Shown: positions 20,523 to 29,163 of the stretch, in pieces
Numbering within the stretch: position 1 is the stretch's first letter
Layout of the letters: each line of letters begins with the position of its first letter
Program-made: the position numbers and the translations under genes
DNA from: JAAFHB01 sp037133495
GTDB taxonomy: Bacteria > Bacteroidota > Bacteroidia > Bacteroidales > Prolixibacteraceae
Direction: 5' to 3'
NCBI GenBank assembly: GCA_037133495.1
Contig: JBAXOA010000008.1
Coordinates: 4,969 to 68,968, forward strand
Length of the DNA: 64,000 bases
The notes under the pieces: model-generated
Database searches by the model: none
The model's input: only the letters and a program-made list of their open reading frames with translations
Told to the model about the DNA's origin: nothing

Positions 20523-20567
20523 ACAAGCCGGCATCGACAAAACTGATCTATAAGCGCCGGTTACCAA

Positions 20568-20728
20568 AAAAGAGGCTGTTTCAAAAGTCTTTTTACCGCG
20601 GAGATACGCAGAGAAGGAGCAAAGCTACGCAGAGATATTCTTCTGTATTTTAATACTTTGCGGTTCTCAGCGGTTTCCCTCAGCGGATCTCAGCGGTTAA
20701 TTTTCTTACTTTTGATACAGCCTCTTTT
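20568..20728. repeat. MITE-like element with 21-bp terminal inverted repeats
   Basis: The left terminus at 20568-20588 and right terminus at 20708-20728 are inverted copies with 20 of 21 matches (core GAGGCTGT..CAAAAGT). The interior of about 119 bp carries the GCGGAGATACGCAGAG / CTCAGCGG type of sequence that recurs between genes in this phylum, and encodes nothing. No target-site duplication is clear. The remainder of the 373-bp gap between the cyclase gene and ilvC holds only the HicB remnant. Confidence 0.7.
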
Positions 20729-20753
20729 CAATGATCTATTTTGTTTCTGTTTA

Positions 20754-22229
20754 TTAGACAATCGCTTCCATTGCCTCCATGGCTTCACGCAACTCCTGAC
20801 CAACTAATTCAACCTCGTGGTAACGAATTTCTTCGTTAATCTGAATCAGCATTTTATTATCTACGTGATTATCAATGCCTGTGTTGAAATTTTTTCCGAT
20901 AACATTGGTGTCGATCTTCGACATAAAATCAGCCAGTAAAGGTTTCGCAGCATGATCGAACAGATAACAGCCATATTCGGCGGTATCGGAGATTACGCGA
21001 TTCATTTCGAACAGCTTCTTGCGGGCTATTGTATTGGCAATTAACGGCGTCTCGTGGAGTGATTCGTAATAAGCCGACTCAGCCTTAATACCTGCCTCGG
21101 TCATCACCTCGAAGGCGAGTTCCACGCCGGCTTTCACAAATGCAACCATTAGTGTCCCGTTATCGAAATATTCCTGTTCAGAAATTTTCATAGTTCCTGC
21201 AGGAGTTTTTTCAAAGGCAGTTTCGCCCGTTGCAGCACGCCAGGCCAAAAGATTTTTATCTCCAGCCTTCCAGTCTTCCATCATTGTGGCAGAGAAGGCT
21301 CCGCTCATGATATCGTCCATATGATGCTCATACAAAGGACGCATAATTGTTTTTAGTTCATCGGCCAGTTTAAAGGCGGCAATTTTTGCAGGATTCGACA
21401 AACGATCCATCATATGGGTAATACCACCCAGCTTCAACGCTTCGGTAGTAACTTCCCAACCATATTGGATCAGCTTAGAAGCATAGGATGGTTCAATCCC
21501 CTTCTCCACCATTTTGTTAAAACAAAGAATAGAAGCAGTTTGCAACACACCGCAAAGGATGGTCTGCTCACCCATCAGGTCAGACTTTACTTCAGCTACA
21601 AACGACGATTTTAATACGCCTGCTTTATGACCACCGGTACCGGCACAATACGCTTTGGCGATTTCAAAACCATCCCCGTTCGGATCGTTATCGAGGTGAA
21701 CGGCAATCAGAGTGGGAACACCGAATCCTCGCAGATATTCGGCTCTAACCTCTGATGCCGGTGATTTTGGCGCCACCATAATGACCGTGATATCTTTACG
21801 AATCTGGATACCTTCCTCCACAATATTAAAACCGTGTGAATAAGAGAGGCAAGCCCCTTTTTTCATCAGAGGAACAGCTGCATTCACAACCGGAGTGTGG
21901 TATTTGTCGGGCGTAAGATTCAATACAAGATCGGCCTGTGGAATCATCTCCTCGAAAGTTCCGACTTTGAAATTGTTTTCCGTGGTATTGATATAGGAAA
22001 TATGTTTTTCATCAATCTCAACCTGACGCAAGGCATAAGAAACATCCAAACCGCTGTCTCGCAGGTTTAGACCCTGGGCAAGACCTTGTGCTCCGCAGCC
22101 GAGAACGACTAATTTTTTACCTTCCAACTTCTTTACACCATCGGCGAATTCCGACTGATCCATGAAGTCGCATTTTCCAAGCTCCTGAATTTTGAGTCTT
22201 AACGGAAGTGAACTGAAATAATTTGCCAT
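20754..22229 (-). CDS. ilvC: Ketol-acid reductoisomerase, class II (long form)
   Basis: A 491-residue enzyme converting acetolactate or acetohydroxybutyrate to the 2,3-dihydroxy acids with NADPH and magnesium, in the cytoplasm. The Rossmann motif is LVVLGCGAQGLAQGLNLRDSG. The length and duplicated C-terminal helical domain mark the E. coli-like class II form rather than the roughly 330-residue class I. Metal-site acids are visible in the helical part (KSDLMGEQTILCGVLQ). It is the last gene of the nine-gene ilv-leu operon, 41 bp after leuB. Confidence 0.95.
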   Translation of the reverse strand: MANYFSSLPLRLKIQELGKCDFMDQSEFADGVKKLEGKKLVVLGCGAQGLAQGLNLRDSGLDVSYALRQVEIDEKHISYINTTENNFKVGTFEEMIPQADLVLNLTPDKYHTPVVNAAVPLMKKGACLSYSHGFNIVEEGIQIRKDITVIMVAPKSPASEVRAEYLRGFGVPTLIAVHLDNDPNGDGFEIAKAYCAGTGGHKAGVLKSSFVAEVKSDLMGEQTILCGVLQTASILCFNKMVEKGIEPSYASKLIQYGWEVTTEALKLGGITHMMDRLSNPAKIAAFKLADELKTIMRPLYEHHMDDIMSGAFSATMMEDWKAGDKNLLAWRAATGETAFEKTPAGTMKISEQEYFDNGTLMVAFVKAGVELAFEVMTEAGIKAESAYYESLHETPLIANTIARKKLFEMNRVISDTAEYGCYLFDHAAKPLLADFMSKIDTNVIGKNFNTGIDNHVDNKMLIQINEEIRYHEVELVGQELREAMEAMEAIV

Positions 22230-22270
22230 TTTTGAATTTTTAAAGGATTTATTATTTTTGAATTTTTCTC

Positions 22271-23341
22271 TTATTTGCTGAGGTAATCAATAATCCAGTC
22301 ACCAACAGCAGAAGTACTTAACGACTTTGATTTATCATCGGTCAGATCTTCAGTGACAGCGCCGGCAACGATCGAGGCTTCAACAGCTTTGCGAATCAAT
22401 GCTCCCTCTTCCATTAATGAAAAGGCATATTCGAACATCATTGCAGCTGAAAGAATTGTAGCACATGGATTGGCAATATTTAATCCGGCAGCCTGAGGAT
22501 ACGATCCGTGAATCGGCTCAAATACCGACGTATGTATGCCGACGGATGCCGAGGGTAAAAGGCCCATTGAGCCGGAGATGACGCTGGCTTCATCAGTCAG
22601 AATATCTCCGAACATATTTTCGGTAACCATCACATCGAACTTCTTTGGCCATTGAATAATCTGCATTGCAGCATTGTCCACAAACATATAATCAACAGTT
22701 ACTGCAGGGAATTTTGGTTCCATTTCCTTGGCAATCTGTCTCCACAACCGCGACGTAGCCAACACATTGGCCTTATCAACAACGGTAAGTTTCTTGCGGC
22801 GCTTCATCGCAAACTCAAAAGCCAGTTCAAGGATTCGTTCTACTTCCATTCGGGTATAAACACATGAATCGAATGCAGTATTTCCATCTTCTGATCTGCC
22901 CTGTGGTTCTCCAAAGTAGATACCGCCTGTTAACTCGCGGATAGCCACAAAATCCACCCCTTCAATGCGGTCCAGTTTTAATGGCGATTTACCGAGCAGT
23001 GATTCAAAAATGATTACAGGACGAATATTGGCATATAAACCAAGCTTTTTGCGCATCGCCAGCAAACCTTGTTCAGGACGCACTTTCGCCGATGGGTCGT
23101 TATCAAAACGGGGATGACCAATGGCACCGAAAAGAACGGCATCGGAGTTCATGCAAAGATTGTGCGTTTCGTCGGGATAGGGATTGCCAACCTGATCAAT
23201 CGCTACTGCACCTACCAGCGCCGTTTTGGTAACCAGCTCGTGGCCAAATTTCTGACAAATAACTTTCGTGACGCGTAGCGCCTGTTCTATGATTTCAGGC
23301 CCGATGCCGTCTCCGGGCAATACTGCAATATTAAGCTTCAT
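22271..23341 (-). CDS. leuB: 3-isopropylmalate dehydrogenase
   Basis: A 356-residue enzyme that oxidises and decarboxylates 3-isopropylmalate to 2-oxoisocaproate, the third step of leucine synthesis. Family signatures are the N-terminal LPGDGIGPEI, the substrate-binding RxxxGLxAxxR segment, and the metal/NAD motif GDILTDEASVISGSMGLLPSAS. The length is normal. It likely also serves the citramalate route by acting on the 3-methylmalate analogue, since a citramalate-synthase-like gene precedes it by 28 bp. Confidence 0.95.
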   Translation of the reverse strand: MKLNIAVLPGDGIGPEIIEQALRVTKVICQKFGHELVTKTALVGAVAIDQVGNPYPDETHNLCMNSDAVLFGAIGHPRFDNDPSAKVRPEQGLLAMRKKLGLYANIRPVIIFESLLGKSPLKLDRIEGVDFVAIRELTGGIYFGEPQGRSEDGNTAFDSCVYTRMEVERILELAFEFAMKRRKKLTVVDKANVLATSRLWRQIAKEMEPKFPAVTVDYMFVDNAAMQIIQWPKKFDVMVTENMFGDILTDEASVISGSMGLLPSASVGIHTSVFEPIHGSYPQAAGLNIANPCATILSAAMMFEYAFSLMEEGALIRKAVEASIVAGAVTEDLTDDKSKSLSTSAVGDWIIDYLSK

Positions 23342-23369
23342 TCGTTGATTTAATGGTTACTACTTATAT

Positions 23370-24911
23370 TTAAAATATCTGATTATCGTTTTCAATGATA
23401 TTGAGCATTTTTATCGTTGCTTTGATGGCAGCGGCAGTTTGGTCAGGATCGAGTCCCCTGGTTTTAAATTCGCGGCCCATGTCCCATGTAATCAATGTCT
23501 CAACCAAAGCATCGGTTTTCCCTCCCGGCGGAATGGTCACCACATAATCGACCAGTGCAGGAAACTGTTTTTTCTGCTTATGGTAGATCTGTCGCAAAGC
23601 ATTCATAAAGGCGTCGTATTGTCCATCGCCGGATGCAGCTTCTTCAAAAAACTCACCATCTACTTCTATTGCGACAGTGGCCATCGGCCGCAAACCCAAG
23701 GCATGAGAAATGGCGTAATTACGCAATCTGATTTTTTCGTTTACGGCCTCACTCTTCAATACATCTGAAAGAATATATGGAAGATCGTCTGATGTAACTG
23801 ATTCCTTCTTATCGGCCAGCTCAATCACTTTGTCAGTTACACGGATCAGATCTTCCGGATCAAGGTGAATGCCCATATCCTCAAGATTTTTAGCAATGTT
23901 TGCCTTTCCGGAGGTTTTACCTAATGCGTATTTACGTATTCTGCCAAATCGCTCAGGCAGTAAGTCGTTAAAGTAAAGATTGTCTTTATTGTCTCCATCG
24001 GCATGAATGCCGCTGCATTGTGTAAATACATTCTCCCCGATGATTGGTTTATTACCGGAAATGCGTATTCCGGAGAAATTTTCAACAATACGGCTGGCCA
24101 GTCCTAACTTTCGTTCATTAATCGAGTTCGGAAGCTTCAGCTGATCATTCAGCAAAGCCACAACGCTCGAAAGCGGAGCATTACCGGCTCGTTCACCAAG
24201 ACCATTTATAGTGGTATGAATTGTTTTGATTCCTGCACGGATGGCAGCATCCACATTGGCAACAGCGAGATCATAATCGTTATGGGCATGAAAATCGAAA
24301 TTAAGATCGGGAAATTTGCTGATCATAGATGAGCAAAAGCTGAAGGTTTCGGTTGGATTTAAGATACCAAGGGTGTCAGGCAGCATGATCCGCCCAATTT
24401 TTTCATGTCTAAGACCTTCAAGCATAAAATCAACATATTCGGGCGAATTTCTCATGCCATTCGACCAGTCTTCAAGGTAGATATTCACCTTGATTCCCAT
24501 AGAATGTGCCAGTTGAAGCGAGCTTTTAATTCCGGACAGATGCTCCTCAGGTGATTTTTTTAATTGCTGTGTTACATGCCTCAATGATCCCTTTGCCAGC
24601 AGATTCATCACTTTCCCTCCGGCGCGGGCGATCCATTCAAGAGATGTTTTCCCGTCAACGAAACCAAGAATCTCGATCCGTTCAAGATAGCCGGCCTCAC
24701 TTGCCCAATCGAGCACTTTTTTGGCTCCCCTGAATTCCCCGTCAGAAACACGTGCCGATGCCACCTCAATAAAATCGAGCCTTAGTTCTTCGATAAGTAT
24801 TTTGGCAATATTCAGCTTTTCCAACTCGGAAAAAGAGACTCCTGAGGTTTGCTCACCATCTCTCAGGGTAGTATCCATTATGTAAACCATATGTGCTTTA
24901 TTTGTGTCCAC
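23370..24911 (-). CDS. 2-isopropylmalate/citramalate synthase family protein (second paralogue)
   Basis: A 513-residue member of the DRE-TIM acyl-CoA condensing enzymes. It carries MDTTLRDGEQTSGVSFS, the metal-binding DFHAHNDYDLAVAN, the INGLGERAGNAPL loop, and a C-terminal LeuA allosteric domain (about 390-510). It is only distantly like the leuA product encoded three genes upstream. Such second copies are often (R)-citramalate synthases, making the isoleucine precursor from pyruvate and acetyl-CoA. No threonine deaminase is in the operon, which fits. The assignment as cimA rests on context and needs a substrate test. Confidence 0.75.
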   Translation of the reverse strand: MDTNKAHMVYIMDTTLRDGEQTSGVSFSELEKLNIAKILIEELRLDFIEVASARVSDGEFRGAKKVLDWASEAGYLERIEILGFVDGKTSLEWIARAGGKVMNLLAKGSLRHVTQQLKKSPEEHLSGIKSSLQLAHSMGIKVNIYLEDWSNGMRNSPEYVDFMLEGLRHEKIGRIMLPDTLGILNPTETFSFCSSMISKFPDLNFDFHAHNDYDLAVANVDAAIRAGIKTIHTTINGLGERAGNAPLSSVVALLNDQLKLPNSINERKLGLASRIVENFSGIRISGNKPIIGENVFTQCSGIHADGDNKDNLYFNDLLPERFGRIRKYALGKTSGKANIAKNLEDMGIHLDPEDLIRVTDKVIELADKKESVTSDDLPYILSDVLKSEAVNEKIRLRNYAISHALGLRPMATVAIEVDGEFFEEAASGDGQYDAFMNALRQIYHKQKKQFPALVDYVVTIPPGGKTDALVETLITWDMGREFKTRGLDPDQTAAAIKATIKMLNIIENDNQIF

Positions 24912-24929
24912 TGTCGGATATGTCTGTGA

Positions 24930-25517
24930 TTAAGCCTGTTCGAATGCAACGATCTCTTCTTTCAAACTTAACAGAAAGTCAATATCGTCGTATCCATTCA
25001 GCAGGCACTCCTTTTTGTAAGGATTAATATCAAATTTAACGCATACTCCCGCCTTTAAGTTGCAAATAGTTTGATTCTCAAGATCAATTTCAAATTGTGC
25101 AGCCGGATCGGCTTCCACAGTTTCAAAAATTCCTGCAAGGAAATTATCTGGTACCTGAACGGGCAATAATCCATTATTTAACACATTACTTTTGAAGATA
25201 TCTGCAAAAAAACTTGAGACAACGACTCTGAATCCGGCATCATAAACTGCCCAGGCAGCATGTTCGCGGCTCGAACCACTTCCGAAATTTTTTCCGGCTA
25301 CCAGAATCTTACCTGAAAAACGAGCGTTATTCAATACAAAATCAGGATTTGGCGTACCATCTTTTTTATAGCGCCAGTCTCTGAAAAGATTATCTCCAAA
25401 TCCTTTTCTTTCCACAGCTTTGAGGAAGCGGGCCGGGATGATCTGATCGGTATCCACATTCTCAATGGGAAGCGGAACAACTGTACTGACCAGTTTCTGG
25501 AATTTTTCTATTGACAT
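24930..25517 (-). CDS. leuD: 3-isopropylmalate dehydratase small subunit
   Basis: A 195-residue partner of LeuC, forming the swivel domain of isopropylmalate isomerase. Recognisable segments are PLPIENVDTDQIIPARFLK near the start and GKNFGSGSSREHAAWA, which binds substrate. With LeuC it isomerises 2- to 3-isopropylmalate and, in the citramalate route, citramalate to methylmalate. It lies 55 bp after leuC in the same operon. Confidence 0.95.
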   Translation of the reverse strand: MSIEKFQKLVSTVVPLPIENVDTDQIIPARFLKAVERKGFGDNLFRDWRYKKDGTPNPDFVLNNARFSGKILVAGKNFGSGSSREHAAWAVYDAGFRVVVSSFFADIFKSNVLNNGLLPVQVPDNFLAGIFETVEADPAAQFEIDLENQTICNLKAGVCVKFDINPYKKECLLNGYDDIDFLLSLKEEIVAFEQA

Positions 25518-25572
25518 TGTAATACTTTTGAAATTCGTAATTCGTAATTCATCATTTGCAATTCATCATTGC

Positions 25573-26976
25573 CTACATCTCCCGCGGATCGGACACAACA
25601 CCTGTAATTGCGGCTGCTGCAGCCATCAACGGACTGGCAAGCATGGTGCGTGCACCGGGACCTTGTCTGCCTTCGAAGTTGCGGTTAGAAGTTGAGACGG
25701 CATATTTCCCTTCCGGAATTTTGTCATCATTCATGGCCAGACAAGCAGAGCAGCCCGGTTGACGAAGCGCAAAACCAGCAGCTTCAAGAATTTCGACCAA
25801 TCCCTCTTCCCTAATCTGTTGCTCCACTTTCTTTGAACCCGGAACAATCCATGCGGTGACAGATTCAGCCTTCTTTTTCCCTTTCACAAAATTGGCGAAC
25901 AGTCTGAAATCTTCGATACGACCATTTGTGCAACTTCCGATAAAGACGTAATCAATTTTTTTTCCCTTGATTTTATCTCCGGGATTTAATCCCATATATT
26001 CCAGTGATTTATCAAATGTTATACGGTCAGATCCTACCAGACCGATGCCTGTCGGGATCGTGCCGCTAACACCAATTCCCATTCCGGGATTAGTGCCATA
26101 GGTGATCATAGGTTCAATATCGGAAGCGTCAAACGTATATTCAGAATCAAAAACAGCGCCTTCATCAGATTTTAGCTGTTTCCACAATTCAAGCTGCCGA
26201 TCCCATTCCTCCCCTTTGGGTGCAAATGTTCGCCCTTTGATGTATGCGAATGTTGCCTCATCAGGAGCAATCATTCCACCTCGTGCACCACATTCGATGC
26301 TCATGTTGCACAGTGTCATACGACCTTCCATCGTCAGGTTGCGAATAGCGGAACCGGCAAATTCTATAAAGTGACCTGTCCCGCCCGAGGTTGATATTTT
26401 AGCAATTACATAAAGTGCAATATCTTTTGCAGTGACATCCTTTAGCAACTTTCCTTCAACGCTGATAAGCATTTTTTTAGGCTTCGGCTGAAGAATGCAC
26501 TGACTTGCAAAAACCATCTCAACCTCACTTGTTCCTATTCCAAAAGCAATACTTCCGAAAGCGCCGTGTGTGGAAGTGTGGCTGTCGCCGCAAACAATGG
26601 TCATTCCCGGCTGAGTAATCCCTAACTCAGGTCCAATAATATGAACTATTCCATGATATTGATGATCGAGATCATACAATTCAATACCATTATTCAGACA
26701 ATTCTGTTTCAGGGCTTCTACCTGAAGACGCGAAAGCTCCTCCTTGATAGGCAAATGCTGTTCTATTGTGGGAACATTATGATCAGGGGTTGCAATGGTA
26801 TTTTGTGGTCTGAAAACCTTCATACCCCTCTTTTCCAAGCCCAAAAAAGCAACAGGACTTGTGACTTCATGGATAAAATGGCGGTCGATATACAATACAT
26901 CGGGACCGTCTTTTACTTGTTTTACCACGTGGGCATCCCAGATTTTATCAAAAAGTGTTTTTGATTCCAAAATCAT
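25573..26976 (-). CDS. leuC: 3-isopropylmalate dehydratase large subunit
   Basis: A 467-residue aconitase-family protein. Cluster ligands are Cys in GSCTNGRIEDFR and the pair in QPGCSACLAMN, which hold a [4Fe-4S] centre. The start DKIWDAHVV and CGDSHTSTHGAFG are also typical. It catalyses the dehydration-hydration of isopropylmalate together with LeuD. It lies between leuA (46 bp upstream) and leuD. Confidence 0.95.
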   Translation of the reverse strand: MILESKTLFDKIWDAHVVKQVKDGPDVLYIDRHFIHEVTSPVAFLGLEKRGMKVFRPQNTIATPDHNVPTIEQHLPIKEELSRLQVEALKQNCLNNGIELYDLDHQYHGIVHIIGPELGITQPGMTIVCGDSHTSTHGAFGSIAFGIGTSEVEMVFASQCILQPKPKKMLISVEGKLLKDVTAKDIALYVIAKISTSGGTGHFIEFAGSAIRNLTMEGRMTLCNMSIECGARGGMIAPDEATFAYIKGRTFAPKGEEWDRQLELWKQLKSDEGAVFDSEYTFDASDIEPMITYGTNPGMGIGVSGTIPTGIGLVGSDRITFDKSLEYMGLNPGDKIKGKKIDYVFIGSCTNGRIEDFRLFANFVKGKKKAESVTAWIVPGSKKVEQQIREEGLVEILEAAGFALRQPGCSACLAMNDDKIPEGKYAVSTSNRNFEGRQGPGARTMLASPLMAAAAAITGVVSDPREM

Positions 26977-27022
26977 GATTATTAAAATTACTGAATTATT
27001 ACAATTTTAAATTCGCAATTGT

Positions 27023-28540
27023 TCATTTAGCTTTGGCTAATTCCGCATTGCCGATCTTATTAATCGCATCAATAAAAGCTTCGACAGAGGCCGTAATAAT
27101 ATCAGTATTTGCGCCAAAACCATTGTAAATATTATCGTCATACTCTACCTGCATGTGAACCTTTCCAATATCATCACTCCCTTTATTAATCGCCTGAATA
27201 AGAAATTCCTGAAGAGTAACCTTACGGTGAATAATGCTTTTTACGGCTTTAATCGCAGCATCAACAGGGCCATTCCCGGATTCGGTTGCAGAGAATTTCT
27301 CTCCTGCAATATCGAGCCTGATGGTTGCCATAGGGACCAGATTCTTACCGGTAACCACCTGAAGGAAATCAAGTTTGATGCGTCGTTCGCTCATCACCCG
27401 TTCGCCTACAAGCATCAGCAGATCATCTTCTTTGATGTCTTTTTTCTTATCTGCCAAGAGGAGAAACTCCTCATAAACTTCGTCAAGTTTTTCTTTTTCA
27501 AGGGTGATACCCAATAATTCAAGACGGTGTTTCAAAGCCGCACGTCCGCTTCTTGCAGTTAAAACAATGGATGATTCACTGATTCCAACTTCAACAGGAT
27601 CGATGATTTCGTAGTTTTCCCTGTTTTTCAGTACCCCGTCCTGATGAATACCACTCGAATGTGAAAATGCATTCCGGCCAACGATTGCTTTATTTGGCTG
27701 AACAGGCATATTCATCAAACTCGAAATAAGGCGGCTGGTCTTGTAGATATTTTTTGAATTAATATTGGTATGAAGATCAAGTTCTTTATGTGAGCGCATG
27801 ATCATCACCACTTCTTCGAGCGCTGTATTTCCGGCACGCTCACCAATTCCATTAATGGTCACCTCAATCTGACGGGCTCCGTTCATCACTCCGGCAATAG
27901 AGTTGGCGGTTGCCATTCCCAAATCATTGTGACAATGGGTTGACAGAATCGCTTTATGAATATTTGGAACATTATCAATCAAAAACTTGATCTTAGCTCC
28001 ATAATCGCTTGGCAAACAATAGCCTGTAGTATCCGGAATATTCACCACCGTTGCACCTGCCTTAATAACCGCTTCTACTACCCTTGCAAGGTAAACATTA
28101 TCGGAACGACCGGCATCTTCGGCATAAAATTCAACATCCTCAACATATTTCTTGGCATATTTTACCGCAGCAACAGCTCTGGCTAGAATTTCATCCGGTG
28201 TTGAGTTCAATTTATATTGAATATGATAGGGCGATGTTCCGATTCCCGTGTGAATCCGGCCACGTTTGGCAAATTTCAGTGATTCGGCAGCCACATCAAT
28301 ATCCTTTTCTACGGCCCTTGTAAGCGCACAGATTATTGGCCATGTTACCGCTTTTGAGATTTCAACTACCGATTTAAAATCACCCGGACTGGAGATTGGA
28401 AATCCGGCCTCGATCACATCAACACCCAATTGTTCGAGCACTTTTGCGACTTCTACTTTTTCGATTGTGTTCAACTGACAACCGGGAACCTGTTCGCCAT
28501 CCCTCAGCGTTGTATCAAAAATATATACGCGATTATCCAT
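27023..28540 (-). CDS. leuA: 2-isopropylmalate synthase
   Basis: A 505-residue enzyme that condenses 2-oxoisovalerate with acetyl-CoA, the committed leucine step. It shows YIFDTTLRDGEQVPGCQLN, metal ligands in STHCHNDLGMATAN, NGIGERAGNTALEE, and HSSGIHQDGVLKNRENYEII. A C-terminal regulatory domain (about 390-500) provides leucine feedback inhibition. It follows ilvN by 31 bp in the operon. Confidence 0.95.
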   Translation of the reverse strand: MDNRVYIFDTTLRDGEQVPGCQLNTIEKVEVAKVLEQLGVDVIEAGFPISSPGDFKSVVEISKAVTWPIICALTRAVEKDIDVAAESLKFAKRGRIHTGIGTSPYHIQYKLNSTPDEILARAVAAVKYAKKYVEDVEFYAEDAGRSDNVYLARVVEAVIKAGATVVNIPDTTGYCLPSDYGAKIKFLIDNVPNIHKAILSTHCHNDLGMATANSIAGVMNGARQIEVTINGIGERAGNTALEEVVMIMRSHKELDLHTNINSKNIYKTSRLISSLMNMPVQPNKAIVGRNAFSHSSGIHQDGVLKNRENYEIIDPVEVGISESSIVLTARSGRAALKHRLELLGITLEKEKLDEVYEEFLLLADKKKDIKEDDLLMLVGERVMSERRIKLDFLQVVTGKNLVPMATIRLDIAGEKFSATESGNGPVDAAIKAVKSIIHRKVTLQEFLIQAINKGSDDIGKVHMQVEYDDNIYNGFGANTDIITASVEAFIDAINKIGNAELAKAK

Positions 28541-28571
28541 AACTATTTCTTTATTAACTAATTGATGTTCA

Positions 28572-29129
28572 TTAACTATTTTTCTTCTCTTCCAGTTTTT
28601 CTAAGAGGGAATCGCGTTCTTTTAGAAATACCGATAATTTCTCGATTGGTGAACGGGTAATCGCGACTCTTCCCGAACGGATAAATTGCAATACTCCGAA
28701 AGTATTGAGTCCCTCAAAAAGTTCCTGTGTCTCTTCTTTGTGACCGGTCTTTTCGATTACCGTATATTCGCGTGTAATCTCAAGAATTCTGGCATTATGC
28801 AGACGGATCAGCTTCTCGATCTGATCGCTTTCCATCAGGGCTGTTGTCGGTACTTTATACAATGCTATCTCCTGAAAGATCATCTCGTCGTTGGTATAAT
28901 AAAAGGCTTTTAGCACCTCAATCTGCTTGTCGATTTGCTTGACAATATTAACGACTTTTTCTTTCTCTTCATTTACGACAATGGTAAATTTACTGATTCC
29001 TTTCAGTGCAGATTCAGAGACTGTCAAACTTTCGATATTAACCTTGCGACGTGTGAATATGATGGTAATCCGGTTCAGCAAACCAATATGATTTTCGCTG
29101 TAGGCTGTAATAATATATTCTTGTTTCAT
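28572..29129 (-). CDS. ilvN: Acetolactate synthase small (regulatory) subunit
   Basis: A 185-residue protein with an N-terminal ACT domain (IITAYSENHIGLLNRITIIF) and a C-terminal ALS-regulator domain. Small subunits of this kind activate the catalytic subunit and confer valine feedback inhibition. The length is between the short E. coli IlvN and the long plant form. The gene follows ilvB by 34 bp, the usual order. Confidence 0.92.
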   Translation of the reverse strand: MKQEYIITAYSENHIGLLNRITIIFTRRKVNIESLTVSESALKGISKFTIVVNEEKEKVVNIVKQIDKQIEVLKAFYYTNDEMIFQEIALYKVPTTALMESDQIEKLIRLHNARILEITREYTVIEKTGHKEETQELFEGLNTFGVLQFIRSGRVAITRSPIEKLSVFLKERDSLLEKLEEKKNS

Positions 29130-29163
29130 CTTGTTGGTTTTAATTTTCTTCTGATTTGAAAAC

